From: Alphaproteobacteria bacterium
GTDB lineage: Bacteria; Pseudomonadota; Alphaproteobacteria; Caedimonadales; UBA1908
Length of the DNA stretch: 64,000 nt
Assembly: GCA_013911655.1 (NCBI GenBank)
Contig: JACESU010000003.1
Span: forward strand, 1-64,000
Reading direction: 5' to 3'
Position 1 is the stretch's first letter. Every line of letters starts with the position of its first letter. Positions 17,078 to 25,329 of this stretch are shown here, in pieces. The notes beneath the pieces are model-generated. The model was not told where the DNA came from and did not search any database. It saw nothing but the letters and a program-made list of their open reading frames with translations. Position numbers and translations under genes: made by a program.

Positions 17078-17905
17078 ATGGAAGTCACATTTTGGGGGGT
17101 CCGAGGATCTATCCCTTGTGCAGGCCCTGATTATCGCCGTTTTGGTGGGCACACAAGCTGTGTTTCGGCCTATTTTGACGATATACTCGTCATCTTTGAT
17201 GCTGGCACCGGCATGCGTGACTTAGGGTTGTGGCTGAAAAATGAAAAACCTCAGGTAAAAGTCATCCATTTATTTCTGTCTCACGCCCATTACGATCATA
17301 TCATTGGTTTTCCCTTCTTTGCGCCCATCTGGGATCCCACAATTCAATTAAACATATACGCCACCATCATGGAACCCGTTGGCGGGATCCATCATTTTTT
17401 TCAACATCACGTCTTTCAACCGCCCTTTTTTCCGGTTCAACTTTCCCAGCTTCAGGCTAATTTTACTTTTCATGATATTCATGATGGTGACCACTTAACC
17501 CTTTTGCCTCATGTCAGTGTGGACGTTTTCCCCCTCCATCATCCGGGTGGCGCCAGTGGTTTTCGTTTAAAAGTCGGGGATAAAATCATGTGTTATGTCA
17601 GCGATACCGAGCACGAACCTGCTAAAGGACCAAGTCAAATCATCCTTAAAGCCATTAAAGACGCTGATCTGATTGTGTACGATACAAGCTTTACAGACGA
17701 AGAATATCCCCACTATGAAGGATGGGGACACTCTACCTGGCAAGAAGGGGTGCGCCTTTGCACGCAGGCAGGCGTGAGGCACATGGCCCTCTATCACCAC
17801 GACCCTTCCCATATCGACGCGATCATGGACGCCATTGAGCTTCAGGCAAAAGCAGTTTTTCCAGGAGCCTTTGTGGCGCGTCAAGGCATGACTGTCGTAC
17901 TCTAG
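17078..17905 (+). CDS. MBL-fold metallo-hydrolase
   Basis: 275 residues of metallo-beta-lactamase fold, related to PhnP/RNase Z-like phosphodiesterases. The N-terminus MEVTFWGVRGSIP is typical of the subgroup. The metal-binding HxHxDH is in LSHAHYDHIIGFP (near residues 68-80), with later ligands in PLHHPGG, the YVSDTEH segment and the C-terminal LYHHDPSH. Substrate unknown; cyclic nucleotides or other phosphodiesters are the usual guess. No strong ribosome binding site. It is the first gene right of the candidate origin. Confidence 0.85.
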   Translation: MEVTFWGVRGSIPCAGPDYRRFGGHTSCVSAYFDDILVIFDAGTGMRDLGLWLKNEKPQVKVIHLFLSHAHYDHIIGFPFFAPIWDPTIQLNIYATIMEPVGGIHHFFQHHVFQPPFFPVQLSQLQANFTFHDIHDGDHLTLLPHVSVDVFPLHHPGGASGFRLKVGDKIMCYVSDTEHEPAKGPSQIILKAIKDADLIVYDTSFTDEEYPHYEGWGHSTWQEGVRLCTQAGVRHMALYHHDPSHIDAIMDAIELQAKAVFPGAFVARQGMTVVL

Positions 17906-18085
17906 AGCATCTGACCATCACGCCTCATTTCTTATCTATAGAAAAAACATATTTTTGATCACAAAAAGGTGCGTAATCAATGTATCGATTCTTTGCCCAT
18001 TTATAAGATTTTGATTGCGTTCAGACAAGGAATCGTTAGGATGTCGATGGTACGTGCCTTAAAGAACCTGAAAGGATAAAAAGTC

Positions 18086-18994
18086 ATGGTTAAATCCTCT
18101 TTAAAAGGACTCGTCTTGGGAGGCCTTTTGGTGGCAAGCTCTTCTCTTGCACTTGCATCAGCAGATCCAAAAACAGTTGTGGCAAAAGTAAACGAAGAGC
18201 CGATTACAAATGCGGACGTCAGTGACGTTCAAAAAGCGTTACCTCCTCAAATCGTTCAACAAGCTAAAGATAAAAAGAAGCTTTTTGAAGGACTTCGTGA
18301 TCAGCTCGTTATCGTGCGTCTTCTTGTACAAGAAGCTAATAAAGCGGGCATCGAAAAGGATCCAGACGTTCAAAAGCAATTGACCCGTTTGAAAGAAGGT
18401 CTTTTGTTCCAAGCATACCTTTCCAAGCAAATCGCCCCTCAAATCACCGAGGCGGCTTTGAAGGCTGCTTATGACAAGTACGTTAAAGACTTCCCTAAGG
18501 ATCTTAAAGAGACACGCGCACGTCACATTCTTGTAAAGGATGAAGCGGCTGCTAAGGATCTGATTAAGCAACTTCAAGGCGGCGCTGATTTCTTAAAGCT
18601 CGCACGTGAAAACTCCATCGATCCAGGTTCTAAAAACGACGGCGGCGATCTTGGATTCTTTACGGCTGAAACCATGTTGCCTGCATTCTCAGAAGCGGCT
18701 GACAAACTTAAGCCCGGCGAGTTTTCTAAAGAGCCTGTGAAGACAGAGTTTGGTTTCCACATAATCCGTGTGGAAGACCGTCGTACACAGCGTCCTAAGA
18801 GCTTTGACGAAATGAAGCCAGAACTTGCTGCAAAATTGCAAGATGAAGCGGCCAAGGCACTCATTGATAAGTTGAAGGCGTCTGCAAAGATTGCGCTCTT
18901 TGACGAGCAAGGCAAGCCAGACACGGCAGCGCCTGCTGCAGCTGAAGCCCCTGCGGCGGCAACTCCTGCGGCACCAGCGCCTGCTGCTAAGTAA
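18086..18994 (+). CDS. Parvulin-type peptidyl-prolyl isomerase, periplasmic (PrsA/SurA-like)
   Basis: 302 residues. The signal peptide occupies about 1-26 (ending SLALASA). A SurA-N-like helical region (27-135) is followed by one PpiC rotamase domain (about 139-235: RARHILVKDEAAA, GGDLGFF, FGFHIIRVEDRR). The last 25 residues are a low-complexity Ala/Pro tail. It likely assists folding of outer-membrane or secreted proteins. It is a single-gene unit closed by a strong terminator. Confidence 0.93.
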   Translation: MVKSSLKGLVLGGLLVASSSLALASADPKTVVAKVNEEPITNADVSDVQKALPPQIVQQAKDKKKLFEGLRDQLVIVRLLVQEANKAGIEKDPDVQKQLTRLKEGLLFQAYLSKQIAPQITEAALKAAYDKYVKDFPKDLKETRARHILVKDEAAAKDLIKQLQGGADFLKLARENSIDPGSKNDGGDLGFFTAETMLPAFSEAADKLKPGEFSKEPVKTEFGFHIIRVEDRRTQRPKSFDEMKPELAAKLQDEAAKALIDKLKASAKIALFDEQGKPDTAAPAAAEAPAAATPAAPAPAAK

Positions 18995-19011
18995 GGATTC
19001 TTCCTTGTCAT

Positions 19012-19049
19012 ACACAGGGGTCGCTCATTTGCGACCCCTGTGTATTTTT
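19012..19049 (+). terminator. Strong terminator after the parvulin gene
   Basis: A perfect 13-bp stem ACACAGGGGTCGC/GCGACCCCTGTGT with loop TCATTT, followed by ATTTTTATT. It stands between this gene and the convergent terminase gene. Confidence 0.9.
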
Positions 19050-19058
19050 ATTAATCTC

Positions 19059-20342
19059 TTATAAAGACCACGCTGTGTGACGCGCGCTCCTCTCCCCTAA
19101 AAGAAGTTCTGTCACGGCCCACACCAAAGCATCCAGACGGTCCGGCGAGGGATCTCCTTCCTGATACTCACAAAGTTGCCGCTCGAGTTGACCCAATCCT
19201 CGTCCTGTATGAAAGACACGTGCCTGTGTATAAAGATTGGCAACAGGCTCTGCTCTCGTCAATTTGCCGCGCGTTGCTCGTACTGCTTTATAGGGAATTG
19301 TCCGCTCCTGACTGCGCAGCATCTGCTCAACCAAGTCGCCTCCCTGGTTCACCTCTGCAATGATGCGATCTGCTTGGTAGTGATGAAAGGCCGCGATCGC
19401 TTTGGTAGCCCATTCTTGAGGGCGATACCGACCACTTAGATCATCCAAAATAAAGGCGCGTCCACCCGCATCTCTCCCCGCCACAATAATGCCTGTTTCA
19501 TCACTGTTCTTGTGACTGGTGACCGCTGGATCCACAGCCACAACAACCCGCACAAGAGGAGGCGGTACCTCTTGGTAACACGCGCGAAGAATCGCCTGCG
19601 ACCACAAACTATTATGAGTTTCTTCAATAAGCTCGCCATATAGCTCCTGGGCACCAAGGCGCGTGTGTGCATAGCGTTCTTGGATTTCTTGAAGAAAACT
19701 TTTAGCTAAGTTGGGAGCATTATCAAAGGTCGCGCCCCTTGTGACAAACACGTCTTGGCCTTGCCTTGCCAAGAGCTCTTTAAGAAGGGGAGACGGTCTT
19801 GGGGTTGTCGTCACAATCACTCTTGGATGGGTCCCTTTTCTTAAGGAAAACATAAGCTGATCCCAGATTTCTTGAGGTCTTGAGAATTTGGCAAGCTCAT
19901 CCACCCAAGCAGCGTCAAATTGAGGACCCCGTAGTTGGTCAGGGCGCTCGGCAGTAAAGAGGCACGCTTTTGCACCATTTTGCCAGGAAATAAGCCCTTG
20001 TGACGCATAAAAGTGCGGTCTTCTATGGGGGGGATGAACACCTAAAAGACCACTTTCCCCTTCGACCATCACGCGTCTGGCGTCCCCGTGGGTATGTCCT
20101 ATAAGCACCACGCGTCTGGCCGCCCCTGACATCACCCACGATCTGATGGTTTCTGCCCCCGTCCTTGTTTTGCCAAAACCGCGCCCTGCAAGAATAAGCC
20201 ACACTTTCCACGGGCCTTCAGGAATTCTTTGGTTAGAGCGCGCAGTAAGGTGCCACGCGTATTGCTGCTGTTCGGCCTGGCGACGCAAATATTCTTGCCT
20301 GATAAATTCTTTGAGTTGTTTCTTTCGGATATCACAGTCCAT
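19059..20342 (-). CDS. Terminase large subunit, gene-transfer-agent-like (orphan)
   Basis: 427 residues from the ATG at 20342, which has GGGAGG six bases upstream; an in-frame ATG lies two codons earlier. The Walker A is LAGRGFGKTRTGAE (about 50-63) and Walker B is DAAWVDELAK with a catalytic Glu. The RNase-H-like nuclease domain begins VVVAVDPAVTS. This matches the DNA-packaging ATPase of alphaproteobacterial gene transfer agents (RcGTA gp2-like) and related siphophages. No portal, capsid or tail genes are next to it. The frame is intact, which argues against a decayed prophage and for the scattered GTA layout known in Rickettsiales. Confidence 0.9.
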   Translation of the reverse strand: MDCDIRKKQLKEFIRQEYLRRQAEQQQYAWHLTARSNQRIPEGPWKVWLILAGRGFGKTRTGAETIRSWVMSGAARRVVLIGHTHGDARRVMVEGESGLLGVHPPHRRPHFYASQGLISWQNGAKACLFTAERPDQLRGPQFDAAWVDELAKFSRPQEIWDQLMFSLRKGTHPRVIVTTTPRPSPLLKELLARQGQDVFVTRGATFDNAPNLAKSFLQEIQERYAHTRLGAQELYGELIEETHNSLWSQAILRACYQEVPPPLVRVVVAVDPAVTSHKNSDETGIIVAGRDAGGRAFILDDLSGRYRPQEWATKAIAAFHHYQADRIIAEVNQGGDLVEQMLRSQERTIPYKAVRATRGKLTRAEPVANLYTQARVFHTGRGLGQLERQLCEYQEGDPSPDRLDALVWAVTELLLGERSARHTAWSL

Positions 20343-20388
20343 CGTCATCCTCCCACTAGAGGATCACTATGATCAATTGCCCTTTTGT

Positions 20389-21360
20389 TTACTCGAGTTG
20401 ACGAAGTGCTTGTTGTTCAATCTTGCCGTCAATGGGCACATAGCCTAGCTTCTTGGCTATGTCATCTCCCTGGACGAGCCCCCATCTGAAAAAATTAAAT
20501 GTGTCTTTTAAGTGGGAATTCTTTTTATCGTAAAGTCCATAAAACACCATGATGATGGGCCATTTTGATTCGTGATGGTGTTCTGGGGTTTTCTGTGCTG
20601 AGGGAATCTGACAGATTAATGACCGAGCAAATAATTCAAGCGTCGGCGGAATAAACTCACCTTCTTTATTTTTTAACTTCACCATGATTAATGACGTTTT
20701 TTTAGCGCTCGCATAATCCACATATCCAATAGACCCTGGCGTGTGCGAAAGACGATCCGCCAACTGATTCTTCCCCTTTATCCCTTCACCCACGGGCCAT
20801 TTGACAATCACTTCTGCGCCCACCGTTTGTTGCCAAAAAATGCTTACTTTTGATAAATATTCTGTAAAGAATTTCGTACTCCCTGCCGGATCTGCGCGGT
20901 GCATCACGGTGATCTGTAAATCAGGAAATGTCTCTTGGGGATTAAGTGCCTTAATCGCTGGATCGTTCCATTTTTTGATTTTGCCTAAAAAAATCTCAGC
21001 GATTATAGCTCCAGAAAGGTTAAGAGCCTTCACCTCTTTTAGATTCGCAACAACCATGATGCCTGTAAGCGCCACAGGAAACTGCACAAGCTTACTTTTT
21101 TGAACTTGGTTTGGAGATAAAGGTAAATCCGTCACAGCATAATCGAATTCCCCTTTTTGAAGCTGGATAATCCCGGATCCAGAACCAGACGGGTCATAGG
21201 TCACCTTAAAACCCGATGGTGCCTTATATTCCTTAAGCCATTCGTGCATCAAATTCTCAAAGACCCTTGATCCTCCCCCTTTGAGCGTCATGTTGTCTTC
21301 GCCGTGTGAGAAAGCACCTCCCACCATGCATAAGAAAAAGAAAACAAAACCCTGCCACAT
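20389..21360 (-). CDS. pstS: PstS-like periplasmic phosphate-binding protein
   Basis: 323 residues. The signal peptide is about 1-18 and the ribosome binding site AAGGAC precedes the ATG. PBP-like domain: LKGGGSRVFENLMHEWLKEY, the phosphate-contacting YDPSGSGSGI and FDYAVTDLPL segments, and MHRADPAGSTKFFTEYLSK. The C-terminus IDGKIEQQALRQLE looks complete. No pstC, pstA, pstB or phoU is near, so its transporter would lie elsewhere or it has another role. Confidence 0.88.
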   Translation of the reverse strand: MWQGFVFFFLCMVGGAFSHGEDNMTLKGGGSRVFENLMHEWLKEYKAPSGFKVTYDPSGSGSGIIQLQKGEFDYAVTDLPLSPNQVQKSKLVQFPVALTGIMVVANLKEVKALNLSGAIIAEIFLGKIKKWNDPAIKALNPQETFPDLQITVMHRADPAGSTKFFTEYLSKVSIFWQQTVGAEVIVKWPVGEGIKGKNQLADRLSHTPGSIGYVDYASAKKTSLIMVKLKNKEGEFIPPTLELFARSLICQIPSAQKTPEHHHESKWPIIMVFYGLYDKKNSHLKDTFNFFRWGLVQGDDIAKKLGYVPIDGKIEQQALRQLE

Positions 21361-21400
21361 CTTTTTGTCCTTTTTATTTTTTTCTATTCTAGGGCATCAA

Positions 21401-21432
21401 AATAAAAAAATGAAGGGGAGAAAACCCCTCCA
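21401..21432 (-). terminator. Terminator of the MFS-DUF2000 pair
   Basis: On the minus strand an 8-bp stem TGGAGGGG/CCCCTTCA (one G-U pair) with loop TTTTCT is followed by seven T residues. Confidence 0.8.
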
Positions 21433-21442
21433 TTTTTTAGGG

Positions 21443-21856
21443 TCACCTGTACAAAGAAAATCTTTTTGTTAAAAGGCTTACCTCGTCCCATGGCCCCAAA
21501 ATTACGGCGCCGTAATAAACAAGATGACTTTCTTGGGTGTCTTTGGTGCGTGCAAGCTGATCAAGATATGTACCCCCTGTCATAGTTTCGACGAACACGC
21601 CGCACTGCATTTTTTGCGAGATCGCGCCACTGACAGCTTTTCGAATTTCATTGCTTTTTCCCCGTAAAATCATAAAGGGCATCTGCGAAATATTGGGAAA
21701 AAGGACGCCGTCTTGGGTCTCGTAGGTATCGAGCCGCAAAAGGGTTTTATCCACTTGACTTCCAAGGCCTAAGGTCATGTGGGCAAGGGCGTTCATGGCA
21801 ACTCCTGTATCGATTTCCTTGTTCAGGATCGCAACAAGCTTATACGTAAATGACAT
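21443..21856 (-). CDS. DUF2000 family protein
   Basis: 137 residues matching the DUF2000 pattern: KLVAILNKEIDTGVAMNALAHMTLG at the start, then MPFMILRGKSNEIRKAV and a C-terminal YYGAVILGPWDEV. The fold is related to peptidyl-tRNA hydrolase Pth2-like proteins; no biochemical role is established. It overlaps the end of the upstream MFS gene by 17 bp, so the two are translated together, which suggests a linked but unknown job. Confidence 0.8.
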   Translation of the reverse strand: MSFTYKLVAILNKEIDTGVAMNALAHMTLGLGSQVDKTLLRLDTYETQDGVLFPNISQMPFMILRGKSNEIRKAVSGAISQKMQCGVFVETMTGGTYLDQLARTKDTQESHLVYYGAVILGPWDEVSLLTKRFSLYR

Positions 21857-23075
21857 CTTGGATCTCCGTTTGTGACTTCATCTTTTTCGCCTCTTGATAA
21901 GCCATAATGGCAAACCCCAGCACGCCCACCCCAAGGGTCACGGGGATCACGCCCACACCGTACAAAAAGGCCTTTTCTGACCCAACGCCGCCTAAGGTGT
22001 TCACAACCATGCCGATGACACTATGAAAGGCTGAACCAAATAACATAATAATCATATTGGCAACAGCCGTTGTCAGGCCCGCCGCACTTTCCGGCACGTA
22101 GGTCGATGCCTTATAAATCGCAATAATCTGATAAGCGCAGCACACACCCACCATGGTAAAGCTGATGGCCATAGTGCTGAGCTCCATGCGTCCCGACATC
22201 AAGAACGTAAACACGCCAAACATCGTAACGCCAGCGCCGCAAATCGCCGCCATATAGCGTCCTGATTTTTCTGCAATAAAGCTTAGGACAGGCGCACCAA
22301 AACACATCCCCACAAAAACAAGGGACGTCAGGTAACTTGCAATTATTGCTTCCATGTTATAGATTTTCTTCAAAAATTCAGCACCCCACACATCGGCAAA
22401 GCCCTCCAATGGCCCCAACATAAAGCCCGCGCACAAACAAACAGCCCACACTTTGCGGTTGGTTATGACCGTTTTAATTTGGTTGATCACAGGAGGCTGC
22501 ACGGTCTTTGGTTGTTCTGGGACGACGAAATAGGTAATGGCGGCCAATACAATTCCCATAACGCTTAGGATTTCGATAACACTTTGATATCCCATGGTAT
22601 CGCACAGACTTTTAACGGGACCACCCCCATAAATGGCGCCCATAAGCCCAATGGTCACAGAAAAGCTCAGCATTCTTGTGAAGTGTTTTTCTTGAAATAC
22701 CATGCGGATAATCTTAAAGGTACCCAAGATTGCCGCTGACGAACCGATCCCAATCAAAAGCCTTCCCACAATAGGCACGGCCGCGTGCTCTGCCCACAGC
22801 AAGGGTGACATTCCCACCACGGTCAATAAAATGCATCCTGTCATCACTTTTCTTGGACCAACCCGGTCCAACATCAAGCCAATGGGCAGGTGAAGGAAGG
22901 CATATCCCATATAATAAAAACTTGCAAACTGCCCAAAAACAGCTGCGTCCATCTGAAACGCTTCCATGATGTCCGTTAACATAATATTGGGCATCACGCG
23001 TAAAACATATTGATAGGCATAGAAAATGGATGCTGTCATCCACATAATCCATGCCGCTAAACGTACTCTAGACAT
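21840..23075 (-). CDS. MFS transporter
   Basis: 411 residues, 12 predicted membrane helices. The loop 2-3 motif reads GLMLDRVGPRKVM (about 63-75). The N-terminus (YQYVLRVMPNIMLTDIMEAF) resembles MFS proteins common in Legionella and in Rickettsiales-type bacteria that import host metabolites. The substrate is unknown. It is followed by the overlapping DUF2000 gene and a terminator. Confidence 0.88.
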   Translation of the reverse strand: MSRVRLAAWIMWMTASIFYAYQYVLRVMPNIMLTDIMEAFQMDAAVFGQFASFYYMGYAFLHLPIGLMLDRVGPRKVMTGCILLTVVGMSPLLWAEHAAVPIVGRLLIGIGSSAAILGTFKIIRMVFQEKHFTRMLSFSVTIGLMGAIYGGGPVKSLCDTMGYQSVIEILSVMGIVLAAITYFVVPEQPKTVQPPVINQIKTVITNRKVWAVCLCAGFMLGPLEGFADVWGAEFLKKIYNMEAIIASYLTSLVFVGMCFGAPVLSFIAEKSGRYMAAICGAGVTMFGVFTFLMSGRMELSTMAISFTMVGVCCAYQIIAIYKASTYVPESAAGLTTAVANMIIMLFGSAFHSVIGMVVNTLGGVGSEKAFLYGVGVIPVTLGVGVLGFAIMAYQEAKKMKSQTEIQDVIYV

Positions 23076-23158
23076 AGGTCACCTTATAAAAAAGATCATA
23101 AAAGTACCGCCCTTAATGGGAGGTTTCAAAAAAACAACAAAGGAAAAAATTAAGAACG

Positions 23159-23174
23159 CTCCGCCTTAGCGGAG
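23159..23174 (-). terminator. Possible terminator downstream of tRNA-Leu
   Basis: A hairpin CTCCGC-TAAG-GCGGAG on the minus strand is followed by CGTTCTTAATTTTTT. It lies about 145 bp downstream of the tRNA gene. Confidence 0.4.
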
Positions 23175-23318
23175 GAGAAGGAGACCGCGAAGAGAAATCA
23201 GCAAGGAAACTTGATGGTGGTCCAAAATTCAAAAAAGTTATCGTTCACACACAAGAAAGGATATCATACGCGCACGCGCATTTGTCAAGTTTTTTGTCGT
23301 CAGGAGAGAGATGGGATT

Positions 23319-23404
23319 TGGTGCCCCCGGGGAGACTCGAACTCCCACAGTCAAAAACCAACAGATTTTGAGTCTGCCGCGTCTACCAATTCCGCCACAG
23401 GGGC
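23319..23404 (-). tRNA. tRNA-Leu (anticodon CAA)
   Basis: The reverse complement folds as a class II tRNA of 86 nt with a long variable arm. The acceptor strands GCCCCTG and CGGGGGC pair with a wobble. The anticodon stem GCAGA/TCTGT encloses the loop CTCAAAA, so the anticodon is CAA. The T-arm GGGAGTTCGAGTCTCCC is present and CCA is encoded (23319-23321). Confidence 0.95.
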
Positions 23405-23625
23405 ATGTCCCTATTCATTAACCTTCCAGGGCGTCCCCGTCAATGTAAAAATCGCTTTTAGGTCTGTTTCACTCTGTTTTTAAGAGGCTCCTCACCCTTA
23501 AAAGATACCTTACACACGGTTCAGCGTTACACTTCTTTCACTTTCGGATTTTCTATTGGACTCCCCTCTTGAAAAAAGATAAAGTTTACGGGTTACTAGA
23601 TTAGTTCCATATGGGAGGAATAAAA

Positions 23626-23991
23626 ATGAACTATCGTGTACTTTTAACACTTCTTGGCGCAGGTATTTTTGCATCTGGCGTGAACGCTTCTTTGGACGGC
23701 GATGGTCGTCGCGGACATGACGAGCATACAGGCGAACTTTCTGGACAGTATGATCCAAAAGGTCCTTTCCCCACAGAAGACGGGATGGCCATTAATGAGA
23801 CTCCAGATTCTGTCGAGCGTGGCCCCAATGAACATAAAGGCGTTGGCGGCGGTCATCATAAGATGAAGCATAAGAAAGCTGACGCAGAACACAAAACCGA
23901 TGACAAGAAGGCTGAAGGCGATAAAGCTGACGAAAAGCACGCCGACGCCGAACCAAAGTCTGACGAAAAGAAAGACGAAGAGAAGAAATAA
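23626..23991 (+). CDS. Secreted, highly charged low-complexity protein
   Basis: 121 residues from the ATG at 23626, with GGGAGGA six bases upstream. The signal peptide is 1-22 (ending GVNA). After a Gly/Asp/Glu region, the C-terminal 50 residues are Lys, Asp, Glu, Ala and His repeats (AEHKTDDKKAEGDKADEKHA), probably disordered. There is no recognised domain. It is a single-gene unit closed by a hairpin. Possible roles are periplasmic metal or polyanion binding; this is only inference from composition. Confidence 0.75.
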   Translation: MNYRVLLTLLGAGIFASGVNASLDGDGRRGHDEHTGELSGQYDPKGPFPTEDGMAINETPDSVERGPNEHKGVGGGHHKMKHKKADAEHKTDDKKAEGDKADEKHADAEPKSDEKKDEEKK

Positions 23992-24000
23992 GTCTTCGAC

Positions 24001-24040
24001 CAGACTAAGGAGGAACCTCTCCTTAGTCTGACTTCTTTCA
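24001..24040 (+). terminator. Terminator after the charged secreted-protein gene
   Basis: A perfect 12-bp stem CAGACTAAGGAG/CTCCTTAGTCTG with loop GAACCT; the following T tract is weak. It lies between convergent genes. Confidence 0.65.
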
Positions 24041-24559
24041 TATCTGACAAAAGTGCGCTGTCTCTTCTCGTGAGATTAGGCGATTTTTTTTACCTTTAAA
24101 CTCTTCAAACAATGCATAGCGGTACGCTCTCGACGTGGATTCTTCGCGTGCTCCATCTGCAGCTGCCCACGCTTTGAGTTTTTCAAGAGCTTTCACTCTT
24201 TCATGCACATCATTCAAAACATCCTCAAACTGTGGTTCTCTTTTTGATAGATTCTCAAGACATTCCACATACGGTATATCAAGCCACACAAGATGGGTCG
24301 CGCGAGGGGTACACAGATCTGCCATCCACCCAAAGACGCCTTCCATCACCCAGTTATCCTCTTGAATTAATTGCATGCACGCAGCTGCTATGTCGTTTTT
24401 GTGCCGTTTTTGTGCAAAGTGTCCTGGCTGCCAAAACAGCTTGTCCATGGGATAGAAAGGGATCTGAACCGGGCGTGCAAGGGTTTTTGAAAGCCATGTT
24501 TTACCAGCGCCGCAATTACCAATGATAAGAAGTCGATGACTCACGGCGTGCACTTCCAC
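24038..24559 (-). CDS. P-loop adenylate-kinase-like protein (FlaR/topology-modulation type)
   Basis: 173 residues. The Walker A motif GNCGAGKT is at 14-21, followed by YPMDKLFWQPG and later VMEGVFGWMADLCTPRATHLVWLDIP, the pattern of small AAA_17/FlaR-like kinases in which an Asp/Phe pair lines the acceptor site. Substrate unknown. A GTG six codons in, with GGAAG upstream, is an alternative start. The C-terminal third is charged and less typical. Confidence 0.7.
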   Translation of the reverse strand: MEVHAVSHRLLIIGNCGAGKTWLSKTLARPVQIPFYPMDKLFWQPGHFAQKRHKNDIAAACMQLIQEDNWVMEGVFGWMADLCTPRATHLVWLDIPYVECLENLSKREPQFEDVLNDVHERVKALEKLKAWAAADGAREESTSRAYRYALFEEFKGKKNRLISREETAHFCQI

Positions 24560-24605
24560 ACGATATCACGCTTCTTTCATACACCAAGCAAACGAAAAAT
24601 AGCCC

Positions 24606-25160
24606 TTAAAAAGATTTGAGAAGTGTCCCAAAAGACTCTCTGTTCAGCACTCCAAGATGCAGCGTCTTTTCCGCCCGTTCGCCTTGCGAGAAGTGATAAC
24701 TATGATCAAATTGCCATTTTTCTTGAAGACAAATTTTTTGATCACTTCCTTCTTCGCTGAGCGTCAAATAGACAGCAATATCAAAAAGCTCTGATGCTTT
24801 GGCAAGCTCATCCCGCAGTAAACCATAAAACCAATAATCGTTTTGTGGCGTGTGGTTGACTGACTTTTGATCTCGGCTCAGAAACACAAAGCTACATTCC
24901 CACACACTTTTGTCGTGGAATTTTGCACCGCGCTTTGTCAAAAGCTCTCCCGATTGAGTGGGTGTTGTGGTAGGACTCAGGCGCGCACTCCCAAGAAAAC
25001 CACGACCCTTATCCTCATAAATCAGATAGACCGCATATTCATGATCAAACACGCTTTTTTGTCCATTGGTAAACAGTAGATCACGGCGTGCGAACATTTC
25101 GTCCAATAGCCTTTGATGGATTTTTCTATCTTGAGGAGTCACAACCGTAAACATAGCCAC
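24606..25160 (-). CDS. Divergent LuxI-family acyl-homoserine-lactone synthase
   Basis: 184 residues with the autoinducer-synthase layout. MFARRDLLF (22-30) gives the RxxxF motif (Arg26, Phe30). DHEYAVYLIYED (39-50) replaces the ExDxYD region. GSARLSPTTTP (57-67) matches the G-x-RL-P-T-P motif, with Arg60 the conserved arginine. VWECSFVFLSRD (86-97) matches the WExSRF segment, keeping Trp87-Glu88 but with Phe where the family has Arg. LuxI enzymes make acyl-homoserine lactones from S-adenosylmethionine and acyl-ACP. No LuxR-type regulator is adjacent. A TTGACA (-35) lies at 25216-25221 on the minus strand. The divergence leaves open a different amino donor, or loss of activity. Confidence 0.72.
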   Translation of the reverse strand: MAMFTVVTPQDRKIHQRLLDEMFARRDLLFTNGQKSVFDHEYAVYLIYEDKGRGFLGSARLSPTTTPTQSGELLTKRGAKFHDKSVWECSFVFLSRDQKSVNHTPQNDYWFYGLLRDELAKASELFDIAVYLTLSEEGSDQKICLQEKWQFDHSYHFSQGERAEKTLHLGVLNRESFGTLLKSF

Positions 25161-25329
25161 CTTGTTGAAAGTTATTTTTTATATATTATTTTTTTTAATA
25201 CCTAAAGCAATAGCTTGTCAACAAAATAATGCCCATTAGTCCCTTTATGACTTTCTTATGTAACTTTTTGAATTAAATAATGATTATATTTTCCTTTTAC
25301 GAATGCGCTCATAGAATCTATAATCAAGG

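Noticed and set aside
23211-23483. 90-codon plus-strand ORF with a PRGDSNSHSQ segment
   Set aside because: It is antisense to tRNA-Leu; this peptide is a well-known artefact of translating the reverse strand of Leu tRNA genes.
25161-25329. A lux box in front of the LuxI-like gene
   Set aside because: No 18-20 bp palindrome of lux-box type could be found; only a plain TTGACA.
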